Counted from the stretch's first letter, positions 1 to 13,175 are shown. The stretch is 64,000 bases of DNA from Cyathus striatus (GCA_025738555.1 JAOVFP010000005.1:3534001-3598000), one strand, 5' to 3'. Program-made: numbers and translations. The notes: generated by a model not told the origin, from the sequence alone.

Positions 1-362
1 AAGAATACCCGATAATCGAGAATCTCAAACTGAACTCGTTGATCTTCTCGCCATATCTAGAGGGACAATTGATATGGTTAGGCCACGGTATCCCGTGTAT
101 CGCGCCAAACCTGCGGAGCCTTGCTCTATATGATTGTTTTATCACCTGTGCGGAGCTGGAGAAGATTGTTAGATCGCGTATAACCGGGAAATGCCATACC
201 TGCTTAATTAGAAGTAGAGAAGACGAGCAGTGCAAGGTAATGAGACTTCACCGAGTCTCTCTATGTAGTGTTCAGTATTATGATAAGACGACGCGTAGGG
301 CTGAGGAATCTTTACTGTATCGTTTTGGCAACCAGACAGGATTGGAATTTACTGTACGGTGA
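1..362 (+). CDS. F-box/LRR-like protein, 3' end only
   Basis: The reading frame is open from the left edge and stops at 360-362, so this is the last coding piece of a gene that begins outside the window. It holds about 119 residues. The stretch IAPNLRSLALYDCFITCAEL has the leucine spacing of a leucine-rich repeat, followed by a basic, cysteine-containing tail. This pattern is common at the C-terminus of the large F-box/LRR families of Agaricomycetes, in which an N-terminal F-box recruits an SCF ubiquitin ligase. The F-box itself would lie outside the window, so family membership is inferred. No intron is needed in this part. Confidence 0.5.
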   Translation, partial: EYPIIENLKLNSLIFSPYLEGQLIWLGHGIPCIAPNLRSLALYDCFITCAELEKIVRSRITGKCHTCLIRSREDEQCKVMRLHRVSLCSVQYYDKTTRRAEESLLYRFGNQTGLEFTVR

Positions 363-1826
363 ATAAGGATGGAACCACATATAAATGCATGTATTGTAAT
401 AGTAATGCCATCGCTCTAAGGGATCATACAATGATACATTAGACTTGGCTAGCAATTCGCAGACGATAATCGAACGCTTACTATGTGAGTAACTTGGCTA
501 GACTATTACTTCCAAGCGGCTGAACGATTGCTTCCATCTCAAGGCTAAAAAGATCTTGGGAGTCGTATAAGCTTTCGTAGACCACCCCTCCTTCACCGGA
601 AAACAGGAAAATAAGTACCCAATCCTTCCTATCATGCAAACTTGAGACGTAACGCCTGCCAGAGTCGTCCGCAACTTAAAATAAAGGGATCACAAACCCT
701 CCGAAATGGAAATGGAAAACATGCGACTTGACCCCGGGCACTCAGAGGGGCAGAATCGGGGTGACTGCGTGAGTCAGACTGAGACAAGACCTGACAAGAC
801 TCAGGAGAAAGGAGAAAGCGAAGCGAGCCCCTCTTTCTCTCGACAAGCGACTCAGGGTAAGATTGGGTAATCGGGAGGGAGGCTTCCACCAGCGATAGGG
901 CAGACACCTCATTGGATAGAATGCTATAGAATGCGAATAGATTTCTTGAGATGCAAAATGTTGACCATGAGGATCTGGATTCTTGGGGTGATTAAGTAAA
1001 TCGAGAGTAGATGCTTGTTCGACGCGAACGGCTTACTTGGATTGGATTATCGAGGCGGAGAAAGCACCTCCGTTTGTTTTATTTCAAGTCACAAGCATCA
1101 TGATAGATCGAAGGGATAGGTATTTCGTGGCATCTCATGGGGTTGCTTTTCTGAACAGTATGACAGGATATACCCACTGATCCTATCGCCTCTGATAACA
1201 GTCAGTATGTCAGTATGTAATATTGATGTAAATGGTTGATATATCAAATATAATATATATCATCTATTTTCTGTGCAGTTACCTTTTAAAATAGATTAGA
1301 TGGAAACTTGAGAGAGAACTTACAATGACATCGATGATATTTCCCAAGGGTAACACAAATTCGAGGTCGAACTGAAGATGTCAACAACGAATCAAGCTTG
1401 GTACACCATCTGTTCCCATAATGTCATTTCTGATTTAGAGATTCGCAATACTCATATTTGATGTAGACCAAAATCTGGTGACGATATTCCCCGCAGGATG
1501 CAAACTAACACTCGGTTATCAAGATATCCACTTAGAAAATAGACTAGAAGACGGAGATGTGAACTATTACAATGGAGCATCAGTCAAACCGCATATAGAA
1601 AGATATAGCGCACTCACCACTACCCCACTGTCTATATTCATCCCCACCCCTTTCTAAAATCACCCAGCCCTGCTATATCATATCAAGGAATCGAATGAAA
1701 CGCCGTGATACAACAACTCAAGATTCGACATAGCTCCAAAAAGGTATGAGTTTGTTAGACGTGTTGTACAGTTCCTTCTCGGAGTTATATATCACTTATT
1801 CACTTTCCCCTCCAATACACTCGCCC
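363..1826. other. intergenic, no gene recognised
   Basis: About 1.46 kb between the F-box-like gene and the prefoldin gene. The only open frames are short (a 91-codon one on the minus strand near 632-907) and show no recognisable family pattern. I see no tRNA, no tandem repeat and no transposon ends. Confidence 0.6.
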
Positions 1827-2515
1827 TTAACTCGCAGCCGCACCACCCTTCGTCTGCTCCTGCAGCTTAACCTGCATAACGCCCACCAGGTAGTTCATGT
1901 TTTCCCGCTTTTTGTTAATGGTGTCTTCGAGGGTTTCGAGATTGGAGCGGATGTAATCGACTTTGGATTGGTAGTGTTTTGTTGCTTGTGTGCGCGTCTT
2001 AAGGTGGCGCGTCGGTAGCAGGATGGAAATGCAAGGTAGGCAGGAAAGTAGGAAGGGGAGAATGTGAAAGGAGTAAGGTGGAAGTAAGAAAATTAAAACG
2101 ACACCCTGAAGAGAGCAAGAACACACCTTTTTGACAAAATACCCCGTTCCAACATCCACGATTACATGCTCGGGATCGCACAGTTTTCCCGGAACATAAA
2201 GAGAATTAGTGAGAGGAACTAAGATCGGTTTTCCTACACGACCGCGTCAACATCACATCCAAAGAACGAAAACAAAACATACCCTTATTCTGTGGCTTAA
2301 TATCCTTAACATTATCAATGCACGCAGTGAACTTTGCCTGTGCTTGTTTAAGCTGCGCGAACGAATTGGTGAGGTGGTTTAATTCCTTTGCTAGGTGTCA
2401 GTAATGTGTAAGAATAGAGATCGGATAGAAGACGGACATCCTCGAGTTGTTTGCGGACGTCGGCGAGCTGGGAGAGGTCGAGATCGTTGATGCTTATTGT
2501 CTGTGGTTGAGACAT
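1827..2515 (-). CDS. PFD5: Prefoldin subunit 5
   Basis: Alpha-type subunit of the hexameric prefoldin co-chaperone, which hands unfolded actin and tubulin to the CCT chaperonin in the cytosol. Four exons (2515-2438, 2385-2283, 2218-2127, 1997-1827) join in frame to 147 residues, close to the usual 150-160. Family hallmarks are the N-terminal helix with LNHLTNSFAQLKQAQAKF, the hairpin LYVPGKLCDPEHVIVDVGTG followed by YFVKK, and a C-terminal coiled coil ending in QVKLQEQTKGGAAAS. The first intron uses an unusual GTCCGT donor and an AAAG acceptor; I chose it because it alone restores the conserved DELNHLTNSF. It runs in the same direction as the downstream adenylyltransferase-side genes and shares no promoter with them. 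Confidence 0.93.
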
Positions 2516-2766
2516 TGAGGAAGAGGATGGAGGAGAGGAAGAAGAGGTGTGATGGCACGTGATAAGGTACTTTGTATGACATCACGCGAATCACTGAATA
2601 TGAATCCTAGGACAACTTAGTGACCACTAGAAAATATTTCCAACGATAATCTAGGATAATATTCTACGAATGAGCCAAGTGCGATGCAATACCAAAAACA
2701 CAAAACCTTTCAAAATCACACAATTAAATATACAAACAAATTTAATATGCATTCTACCTTTCCTTC

Positions 2767-3998
2767 TTACTCATCCTCTTCCTCTTCCTCTTCCTCCTTC
2801 GCCCTATCCACAATCCACTGGCGAATAAACGTACTGCTCAACTTTGCACTCTTAAGCCATTCAGCGTCTTCATGATCAAGGTTAGCATCTGTAGAGGAGA
2901 TAACATCGATTATGAACGTTTGTAGCGGCGGAAGAGAGTTTTTTGCACGGTGTTCCGCGACTATGAAGAGTAAAGGTTAGTAGCATATTTCTGAAATGAA
3001 AGAATGGAACGCACTAGCAGCAGCTCCGCTCAATGTCTCCTTAGACACCACCAGCGCCTGAATATTCGGATCCCACCCGGTAGGTCCATACACGTCGTTT
3101 ATAGGCACGATATCATACGTGATACCAGGCTTGAAGAATTCAAGGAAGCCACGCACGCGCGCCGTGCGTACGGGAAGCTTCTCCAGAACGTGTTTGTTGC
3201 TTTTATTTTGGAGAAGCGCGTCGTCTGAACGGATATGATAATTTTAGCTTTATTAAACGTAAGGAAGTTAGGAAGACGAACCGGTCATTCCAACGATCAT
3301 CTTCTCGCTGGTAATCCAGGCTGCCATACTCAACAGGATCTTATGCCCAGCATGGAGATGGTCGAATGTCCCGCCGAGGGCGACGACGGGATATGAACCA
3401 GGCTGTGGGGGCTGAGAGGTGTGGGGGAGTTGTTGGCTGTTACTTGAGAATCTGGATGAAATTCGCCGGCCGGAAGGTAGCTTTGTCTAAGGTGAATTGC
3501 GGATTTAGGAAGGGGGATGGGGCAGCAATCTATAGGATAGCCAGTAAGATTAGATTAGGTGAGATTAAAGAGAGACGTACCACCGCTAACGCGATAGACG
3601 AGATCCATGCCTACTCCTAACCTGTCATCGAGATCCTCGTTGAGCCCTTTGAGGAGGACGTCAACATCCATGAGGATCTTACCATGTTCCTGAGCTACCC
3701 TGGTGGTGGTGACATAGACAAAAGTGAGGAGACGCTGGACGTTATCCCACCACTCGGTATGTGATATTTCTGCTGGTGTAGATGGTGCAAGAGAAGCGCT
3801 ACGAGGTACGCTGAAGAAGCGGGAGAAGAGGATGATGACGAGGCGGGAGCGAGTGTGGACGGCTGCGTGAGTGATGATAGGTGTGAGGAAGTGAGGGGCA
3901 GATAGATTGGGGAGAGAGGCGAGGAGAAGGGCGCAGTCAACGCCGGGGGATCCTGATGGAGGGGGCGAGTAGGGAAGCTGGTTCTGGGTTGGGTACAT
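2767..3998 (-). CDS. CAB4: Phosphopantetheine adenylyltransferase (CoA synthesis)
   Basis: Transfers AMP from ATP to 4'-phosphopantetheine, giving dephospho-CoA, the penultimate step of CoA synthesis. Five exons (3998-3581, 3529-3444, 3402-3282, 3224-3015, 2960-2767) sum to 342 residues, near yeast Cab4. The nucleotidyltransferase signature is VVALGGTFDHLHAGHK, containing the T/H-x-G-H type motif. Further family blocks are the QNKSNKH region, the PGITYDIVPINDVYGPTG block and the C-terminal LSSTFIRQWIVDRAK, followed by a run of glutamates. The N-terminal ~140 residues are the variable fungal extension. The intron at 3403-3443 is only 41 nt, and an alternative acceptor nine bases earlier also keeps frame, so three residues there are uncertain. 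Confidence 0.9.
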
Positions 3999-4455
3999 GG
4001 TAGTTGTGTAATGGAATAATGATAGTGAAAATGAGAGCGTCGAGAATGTTGTTATCTACTGACATGAATTAATTCTTTCATCAAGTTGGGTGATAAATAA
4101 CGAAAGTGACGGACGCGCAGAGGCGGCAAATGTGCGTGAGAATGATGCCGCCTAATGCTGATTGAGGGGACAGACGTCCTGAGCAAGTCTGAGCACTGGC
4201 CCTCTGAACTCTGCCTAGTCTGCCTCACGCCGACCACACTGCTCGACGCGCCATCCCCTCCCCCTCCTCATCCTCATCCTCATCCCCCCCCCTTCCCTCC
4301 CCCCTCGACTCATTCCATTCCATTTCTTCTGTCTATAATTATATCTTTGCTGCACGCTCTCATCACGCATCAGCACCGCCGCTCTCTCACTTGTTCTCTT
4401 CTTGTACAAGCAAAATCTCTCTACTCTCTCCTGCCATCTCTCAACTGCCTCTCTA
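3999..4455. promoter_or_regulatory. divergent promoter region, CAB4 / ERF2
   Basis: About 460 bp between the two start codons, read in both directions. The ERF2 side (4246-4345) is strongly pyrimidine-rich, with long C and CT runs, as is common just upstream of start codons in filamentous fungi. No clear TATA box was found. Confidence 0.45.
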
Positions 4456-7203
4456 ATGCCCCCTGCCTCCCCGCGCTCACTCGCCTTCTCTCCCGCAGTC
4501 CACCAGTCCATCAATGGTGCCAGTTCAAGTTCACGACGAGATTCACTTGGTTCAGCTCATCAGTTACCCCTGCCCACCACCCTTGACATCTCTGCTTCCA
4601 CCTCCCGCAGACCCCCCGTAGGAGTCATCGTCAGCAGTACCGTACGCCCCAACACCCCCAAGCCTACCACGCCCGCGGCCTCTCAGCTGCCTCTGTCTCA
4701 GGACCCACCTCATCCGCCGCAACCTCCTCCCGCATTCCCGACCCATCTCTCTCCCCCACACACTCCACTTTCTACCACAGTGCAACCCATGCAGGCGGTA
4801 TCCAGCCTCCAGCCTCCTTTTTCCGCCCCTCCCGACCCCCACAGCCCGAAGAATTCTCTCGCCCAAACTCCGTCTCTTCATTCAATGCTGCGATACAAGG
4901 CGACAGCGAAGTTTACCCACTCTCTCCCATCTCCAAGCAACACTCACGGAGCTCGGATGACCATGCCCGAGCGAGCACCATAGGCGGTGAAGAGGCCGAT
5001 CACTTCGTCTCTCTCAAACGGATGAAGCAGAGCCGCGAGCCTCTACTTCCTATCGGCGCCCGTCCGGGACTCGCCATCCGCTCTCCTATCATCCGCGAGC
5101 GGAGTGGTGGAAGCATTCCGCTACCCATGTCCCCCACCACGCGCAATATCGTACGGAACAGCTTCGACAGGGTGATGCATCTGAGCCGTGGCCTGAGTTT
5201 TGAGTCTATTCGCAAATCTTCGTCCAGACCGAGCCCTGATCGCCCAACGGACCCAAAATTGAGCGATGAGGAACAAGGAGCGGGGTATGAGTATGATCGC
5301 GATTTGTCGACTGCGTCGCGGTCGAGGTTCAAGCGGTCTACTTCGCCAAATGGGTCCCATAACGGACACAGCACATCGCAGATACATTCTTCCTCCTCAT
5401 CACCCGACGTTTCGTTCAATCCTACCCCTCCAAATCACGACCCCCCGCTCTCAGCCGTGCCCATGGTAGATACAAACGGAAAACCACTACGGAGGTATCA
5501 GCTCCATCCTTCTAGGAACTGGTTCTTTTTCCGCGGAAGGATACTTACCGGCGGGGACTCCCCATTGGCATTTATAGCCACTTTTATGCTATTGTTGGGT
5601 ATTGCTGGTGTGTGGTTTGGAACAACTTGTGTATGGTGGTGGGAGAATGAGAGTCCTGCAGTGGCGGGTGTGGGTGCCTATCTGGCGTTGTTGACGGTGT
5701 CGAACATGTTGGCTACGGTGTGTTTACTTACTTCTCTAAGCATTTTACACGTCGTACTCAATTTTGCTTAGGCATTTCGAGATCCGGGGATTATTCCCCG
5801 CGATTTAGATCCTGAGCCTCCTTACCCCGCCACGTCCCCCTCAGATGGCGGTCTTCGCGCACCAATGCCCCGAGACCTGAAGGTCCGATCAGACGTGTGA
5901 GTCTCCTCCCCTTCCCCGTTCTTCTCTTCTCTTCTTCCCGTAAATCCACACCCTTGGAAATACCCCCTTGCTTCCTCTTCCCTTCCCTATCACTTCTTTT
6001 TCATCAATCCCGTTTCCCTTCCCTATTGTCTGAATTGCTGACTTATATTGTGTCATTACAGCGTGCGTGTGAAATATTGCCCGACATGTAGGACTTATCG
6101 GCCGCCGCGCTCCAGTCACTGTAAAATGGTGAGTGCCCTGTCAATCAGCGCATTGAAAGGTGTTGATGGGTAGGGTTGTAGTGTGATAATTGCGTCGATG
6201 ACTGCGATCACCATTGTCAATGGGTGAATAATTGCATTGGACGACGTAATTATACGACGTTCTTTCTGCTTCTTCTCTCTGCTGTACGCCCCTTCTTCTA
6301 TTCCGTTCTTCTCAAATTGACCTTCCATGGTAGACAACAACTCTAGTCCTCGTTATTGTCACCTCGGCGCTGCATTTATGGCTATTAACGAAGCGCGAGA
6401 ACATCAATTTCCGGAGTGCCCTTGCACGAGGAGTAGGCAGCGCCGTAGTGTTCAGTGTGTCGATCGCCGTCATTTGGCCTGTTAGTGCGCTGTTGGCGTA
6501 CCATATGAGGGTGTGTGTTTCACCGGTGTTCCCTCCTGTTCTACACATTGTTTTGCGTATTTTTTCTTATTCTCGTCCTCGGGAATTGATTAAGTATTAC
6601 CCGAAATCATCGGTAGATGCGGTTCTGATGACTCGAGTTTTGCATCACCTACGGATTGTTTTTATTTATACCTAGCGTTTTTTTTGTTTCAGAGTGGAAT
6701 TATGGAAACTGACACGTCGTTTTTGCTATAGTTATTACTGTTAAATATAACGACTATTGAACAGGTGAGAGCTTTCATTTTTAATTTTCAATGCAGCCCG
6801 TCGTGGTTGCTTCTATCGCATACGCGATAAGCAACAATGATAGATGGATAGGGACGCTGAATCCCGTCCGCAGCTCCTCTGTCGTTATCTGTCAACTTAA
6901 AATCCTACCTAGTAGAGATGAATAGTGAACTGATGATCTTCTTTCCCCATGCCACTCTAACAGATCCGCAATCAAGCGCACAAAACCCTCGTCCCTGGTC
7001 CGCCCCCTCCCAACCCTTTCTCACATGGGTCGTGGAGACGGAACCTGCTAGCCGTGTTATGCAGACCGCAGGGATACTCGTGGCTTAACTCGTCGGCGGT
7101 GGCCACGGAGGATAAGCGCGAGGTGAATCCTGGTTTGTTGGACGTGGAAGGTGTGTGGGATAGGAGCTCGCCTACGACTAGAGAGACGGTTGAGAGGCGG
7201 TAG
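4456..7203 (+). CDS. ERF2: DHHC protein S-acyltransferase (Erf2 type)
   Basis: Membrane palmitoyltransferase; in yeast the Erf2-Erf4 complex palmitoylates Ras. The catalytic cysteine lies in [14 protein letters not shown], preceded by the zinc-binding [18 protein letters not shown]. There are four hydrophobic segments: [44 protein letters not shown] continuing across an intron, and [20 protein letters not shown]. The post-DHHC TTxE motif is present (NITTIEQIRNQ), and the tail [19 protein letters not shown] fits Erf2. Introns include 5718-5771, 6511-6731 and 6765-6963. The N-terminal ~300 residues are Ser/Pro-rich and disordered. The start is uncertain: the frame from ATG 4456 must shift near 4560-4620, either by an unseen intron or by an indel in the C run 4612-4617. 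Confidence 0.88.
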
Positions 7204-8904
7204 CACGACGTGCTGCGCATTGATTCGTCCCGACGGTGACGCTCGAGTCTGCTGACCTATGATGGCGGTTTCGATTGGGTTCACCACCGCCTTTTCCGTG
7301 GTTCTTTCTTACTTGTTTCTTTTTCATCTTTCTTCCTGCGGCTTCTAGGGTAGCACTATCTGAGTGGCGTCTTGCGACGTTATGCACTGATGTTTATACT
7401 CACGGATCAAGGTTCACTCTCTTTCGTTTCCAACACATCTTTCACGTATACTTTTTCATACATTAACATATCATACCACTGTCGTAGTAGTTATACCCCA
7501 TTGCGGGATGCCCCGTAATTTCGGAGAAATAATCTTGGGTTTCAGGATGATTGGCTGTTATGTCCTAAAATCCCCCAGAGTGGTGAAAGGCGTTACGGAG
7601 ATCCCGGAGCGATTGGTCGAGTATAGGCTAAGGAGGTTAATATTAATATTGAAGGGTGCTATTACTAGGGACATTTTAGTGCGCCAGTAGGCTTGCTAGT
7701 GGTAGCTTTATTGTACATAAGACAAGACATGATAGCGAAATTGATGTAGAATAGCATAAATTGTGGGTCTATTGTGTTCGAGGCCTTTGGGATTTATAAC
7801 ACGCTTGATGGAGAAGATGATACAGTTGAATTGCTCCACAGTCATGAGGTGGTGAGAGCCCACTGCACCAAAAGGCGTGTGATCTAGGGTGTGTACGCTG
7901 ACCGGTGAAGGATACCCATCTGATTGGTTGAAACTTGGGGCAGTTTGCGCAGAGGTGAAACAGCTGGGGCCAGTCGAGTTTCAGTACATAGGAAAGTCAG
8001 CGTCGAAAGGACGTTTAGTGGTGTATGAATTATTGATGCTCTCTGGGGACGGTGCCAGTGACGATATGATCGGCGTCCAATAGGAATGGACGTGGACAAA
8101 GTTAAGACTTAGAAAGACCGAAGAGGTTCCTGGGGTCAATTGATCTACCGCCGGAGAGATCGAGAGCCCATTTTAGAGCACGTTCCTGTGACGCACCCAG
8201 AAAGTTGGCAAGGTTGATCAAGCGCGGTGATGACATCGAGATGAGAAGACGCAGGCTGCGTTCGTGAAAGCTTGTGCTTATGGGTGGGTGGGTGGTCGAG
8301 TAGCTTCGGGGCGCGAAAACGGACCCGTCTAATTAGAAGACTTCGGTGAGCTGGCGTGGAGGAATCGATGGCGAAAGGGGATTCGAGAAGATGGGGAAAA
8401 GGGATGCGACACTTCTGTTGTTGTAATACTCGGCTATTTGAATGGAATGATCAATCTTGGAAAAAGGGGATCCCGGATGGATGAGTGAGCAAGCAAGCAG
8501 ATCTCGTGCAGCAGTGCTCTTGTGTGACCTTCGCGGAATGGGATGGGAACAGTGTTTAGGCGGAGATGGAAATATGTGACGCGGCATCAAGGGAAAGGGG
8601 GAAGTCGGCAGGAATTCAAGGTCAGCCGTTAGACAGGCTTTCGCTCTCGATAGCGAACCGTGAGGCGTGTAGGGTTCTCATCGTCCCCCAACGGCGGCTT
8701 ACGTCTGTTCATTAAGGATCCCCGGGTTCCCTAGCGTCTACCGCCTCTTTCCAAGGATTTGAAGTAAGGAAATAGCGCACGCAAAGAAAATGTTTGAATT
8801 GACTTTAGATAAGCAGGTTTACGGGTTCGGAAGGGGAGCCAGAGTCACATCGGCGGCCCAACTAACAACCACTGAAAAACTCATATAACGCCGGAGAAGG
8901 AAGC
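7204..8904. other. intergenic, no gene recognised
   Basis: About 1.7 kb holding the ERF2 3' region and the upstream region of the transcription factor gene. Open frames are at most about 85 codons and match nothing I know. No repeat or RNA gene was seen. Confidence 0.55.
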
Positions 8905-11900
8905 ATGACATCTCCTCCCGCCGAACCAGAGTCTCCTGGTCCCAATCCATCCCAGCCGCTGCCGCACCAGCCGCATTCGCCGACTCCGCCAACCACCTCC
9001 AAGCCGTCTCCTGCAACCAGGAAACCCCGGCAGAGAAAGCAAGCCGATTCCAAGCAGAAGCCATCCAAATCCCATCCAGAACGACCCTCGCAGCCATCCG
9101 CACACTCAGCACCTCCTCCTTGTAAGTTTTTTTTTCGAAATAATATTTGTTTGCTCGAGTGGGACTAGCCATTCAATCTGAATCATCGACAAATGAACTT
9201 GCAGCGTCTGGCGTCGTTCCTGGTCCTGTCGTGTATGCCCCTCCTCGACCTGGGCCCATATTTCAGCCATATGCTGCCTCGCCCTATCACATAATGAATC
9301 CATCTTATCCGATGAACGGCTCGCCTTATTCTCAGCAGCACCAGCAACAATCCCCCTATGGCGCGCAGCCTCCGCCTATGCACCCTGGCGGCCCCGCCAT
9401 GCCTCATCACCCGCCTCCGTATGGCTATGCAGTTCCCCATCCCTACCAGGCTCATCCATACCACGGCTATCCCCAGTACGCCCCCCAAATGGTGCCTGTT
9501 TACGCTCACGGCACCCCTCGTCAGAGTGTCCCTCCGGATACTCCTCAGAGCGCTCCCTCTCCGGTGTTACCAGGTGCAGGAAGTAAGCGGAAGCGAAAGT
9601 CTTTGGACAATCGTGGCAAGGGCGGTGTCTCTGATGACGAGAACGGTGCCTCCGGGAGCGACATGGGCCGCGGGTCGTCGTCGCAGCAGCAGGCGATGAC
9701 ACCTTCGCTCGTCGATCTCAAGAAACGTACGAAAACGGTGAGATTTTTTTTCCTTCTTTTTTTGCTCAGTGACTGATTTTTCTGACAGCAACGAGCATGC
9801 GACTCTTGTCGCTCACGAAAAATTCGTTGCGATATTATTCCAGAATCCGTACGTGTTCAATTATTGGTTGTGTATGTATTCAATGCTCATCGTATAATAG
9901 GAACCACCTATTTGCAGGCACTGCCAGCAGTACGCCTTCGAATGCACCTTCTTTCTTCCTATAACGGAAACGCGTTTCAAAAAGAAAAAATTAGAAGAAG
10001 AGGCTGCAGCTGCCGCAGAGAGAGAGAAAGCGGACTCCGTGAAAGCCGTGAGCTCTCCCACGGGAGGTTCTCAAGACAGACGCGAAATTGGCGTGTTCGG
10101 TAAGTGAAACACTTTCCCTATCATTTTCCATTTTTTCCCCTTCGTTTTTCTGTTCTTTCTTGAACAGGCTCATATAACGCGTTAGGTCCTACATCGCCTG
10201 CTCACTTATTGCATTCTCAAGCTTCCATCTCGTCTCGCATCTACGAAAATTACGACCTCAGATACAATCATTCTTTCGAAGTCAGCAAATCAGGCGATGG
10301 GCTCATCCAAGTCCAGAAACCAGCCCACGAGGAACAGCAGCTTGTTCACCCCAAGATGGTGGATGTCCAAATTGAGCGCGACGTCATCGAGAAGCTCATA
10401 AACGCTTATTTCACCGACGTCGCGCCGATCCTTCCTGTAGTGACCCAGGCCGAATTTCTCGAAACTCAGAATCCCGCTCCGGTACTTCTCTACTCCATGT
10501 GCCTGGTAGCAGCTGGACGCCGCGAGGTTCCGCAGAAAATCTTTGATTCTATAAGGTATACGGTCAATGCAGTCATCAAGGCAGAAGATGTTCTCTCGAC
10601 CGCCACAATTACAAACGTTCAGGCTCTCTTAATTTTGTGTATGATGGGGGACAGTCATTCACAGTTCGTCCCGAATGCGTTATCCGCTTTGTGGATCCGT
10701 CTCGGAACTGCGATTCGAATGGTGAGTGAGAACGCTCTTCCCCAGAGATCCAGACGACTTATTGCTGTATAGGCGCAAGATCTTGGATTACATAGAACCG
10801 AGTCTGTAAAGCATAATGTAGAGCTTAGAAGGAGACTTTGGGCAGCTTGTCTGATCAGTGATCGATGGTAAGAATCATCTCCTTCCGTTGAGAAGTTTTT
10901 CTCATAGTAGCGGAAATTATTGCAGGGCCAGCCTCGCATACGGTCATCCTTACATGATTGATATTCAAGACTGCGACGTTCGTCTTCCTTCCAACGGCGA
11001 CCCTAGTGGTCTATACATGGACGAACTTGTGCGGGTAAGCATCTTGCTGGGTCGCGTGCTGAAGGCAATTTATAGGTAAGTTTAATAGTTCTAATTAGTA
11101 AAGTTCATTTCTCACACAGAAGTAGTCCGGCTGGCCTTAACTGCACCACCGACGAGACCTTGAGTGGTATTCTCAATGATATGGAGGACTGGAAGGCGAA
11201 GCTTCCCGATCATCTCCAATTCCGTGGCTCAGAAACTCCTAGGAATGCGGGTGCGTATTTACGCAGTCAGAACCGAATTTCATTACCTCATAACAGTATT
11301 TTTTACAGGATTGTTACATCTTCTCTACGCTTGCGTATGCATGATGTTTTGGCGCGTATTCATGAGAATCAGCTATTCCTGTCCAGCCCATCTCAAGTTT
11401 GGCTTGACGGTGGGCCAGTGGACAAAATTGGTTGAGCTAACTGGAGAAGCAATTGATTGGCTCGATCAACATGAGGATGTTTATGATGTTTGGCTTATTG
11501 TAGCTTATGCCGCGACCTCTTGTGCGCTTGTTCAGGTAGGTGTTGATGAAAGGTTCGCTTGATAATAAGTAACAACCCCATTTTTTCCCTTCAGTACCAC
11601 ACATGGGCACGACGCAAGGACCAAGACGCGGCCAGTAAATTACGAAAGCTGCGAGATTGCGTGAGCAGATGGGAAGCAGCAATATCTCCTGATCATATGT
11701 CCGCTAGACGCAAGGCTGGTCTCATTTACTATCTCGAAATGGGCAGTTCGCCTTATTACGCAAGTTTACTGACTCCTTTCGTTATTTTTTTCATATACAG
11801 ACCGCAGAGATTATTACGCTATTGTACGAAGCCACCCAAGGAGAACAGCTACCAGTAATGGAAACTCCAGCCCTTAATCCAACTGGAGGTGTTACTGGGA

Positions 11901-12774
11901 AGCCACCTATAGGGTTGGATTACAAAAAAGATCCTACACGGCCTGGCGGAGGCGTTTTCGTAGCACGCGGCAAGACATCTGAAGATCTTAAGGATATTCC
12001 TGCTGGGATTGTTATTAGTGGGACGTCTGACGAGGATTCAGAAGGTGAGGGAACGTCGCCAATGGCTGCGACTTCTACTCTTCTTGAACCAACGAACAGT
12101 AATGACCATGATCGCACCCTCTTCTCTTCGTCTGCATTTGCTCCGCCTCTTCCTGGCGATCGCTCGTTTTCTCGCTCGAATCCCATTTCGCCTGCGTATT
12201 CCGCTGGGGGACTCATGATTCCGGTGTCGGCGATGCGATCTCCAGTTGCAGTTGGCGAGCAGCAGCAGCAACAGCAGGTTTCCGCTCAAACTCAAGGCGT
12301 CAGTCCAACTGGAAATGGGTCCTCCCTGGTCAACTTCACGCCGCTCAATCCGAAAGGCTATCCCAACGTCAATCCTGCCATGAACCAAGCCCAGGATCCG
12401 AATGTTCAAGTAATGAATGTTTTGGATGTCCCTCAAAGTGGTGATACGTTGGCAGAGTTCAGTGTGGCGGACAACAGCTTCTTGGAAGGAATCCCGCCTG
12501 GAATGTTTGATTTTGGTAGGAATCTTTGGTTGTCCTGTTGGTCGGTTGACTAACACATTACTTGAAAGGTGGTTGGGACAATTTCTTCTCTCGCTTCTCT
12601 GGTTCTACGCCTCAGCCACAAGGCGAAGGAAATGCTGCATTGTCTGCAGCAGCCATGCAACAGCACCAACAGGCTCAACAACAGCGCCTTCAGCAGCAAC
12701 AGCAGGTGCAATCTAGCCCCATCATGCAGACAAATATTCCCCAGCAGAATTTACCGCCACGTTTTTCGTCGTGA
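8905..12774 (+). CDS. Zn2Cys6 fungal transcription factor
   Basis: Binuclear zinc-cluster regulator with the fungal-specific transcription factor (middle homology) domain. The zinc cluster lies at residues 254-285, C-x2-C-x6-C-x10-C-x2-C-x6-C, seen as CDSCRSRKIRC and then CRHCQQYAFEC. A basic linker with KKKK and a short Glu/Ala coiled stretch follow. The regulatory domain starts around VHPKMVDVQIERDVIEKLIN and includes NVQALLILCMMGD and LRRRLWAACLISDRWASLAYG. The N-terminus is Pro/Tyr/His-rich; the C-terminus carries glutamine runs (about 12260 and 12665-12710), likely activation regions. At least ten introns are needed, one of them apparently GC-AG (11760-11800). The target genes cannot be deduced. 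The ATG at 8905 is the first in frame with the zinc-cluster exon chain. Confidence 0.88.
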
Positions 12775-13175
12775 AAACGCGAGTAGATTTTTATTTTCTT
12801 ACTTCTTAGTACCGCGATGGACTTATTCCCAATTGTATCGATTACCCTGTTTCGTGCTTTCGATGCTGATTACTAGTACGATACCTTGTTCCTGTACATC
12901 CCTTTCTATCTATTTGTCACGATAGATTTTCTTATTCTACTACTACCCACCCAGAGGCATGTTTGTAACATCTGCAATACCATTGCAATTTTCTTCGTGT
13001 TCATTTTACATAGGAGGGTTCGTTACATAAGTTATAAGTTAAAAAACAAACTACTTCAGTTCTGTGAACGGTATCAGTCTGTATCGGGCTACAGGGTTGT
13101 AGTGTCCACTTTGACTACAGTCCATCGAACTCATCTCCCACCAATGCCCTTTGCCACTGACGACCATCGCATCAA
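12775..13175. other. short intergenic region, 3' UTR and SAC promoter
   Basis: About 400 bp, T-rich in its first half. It separates two genes on the same strand. Nothing further is recognised. Confidence 0.5.

Noticed and set aside
632..907. 91-codon minus-strand frame
   Set aside because: No recognisable family and no flanking splice or promoter signals.
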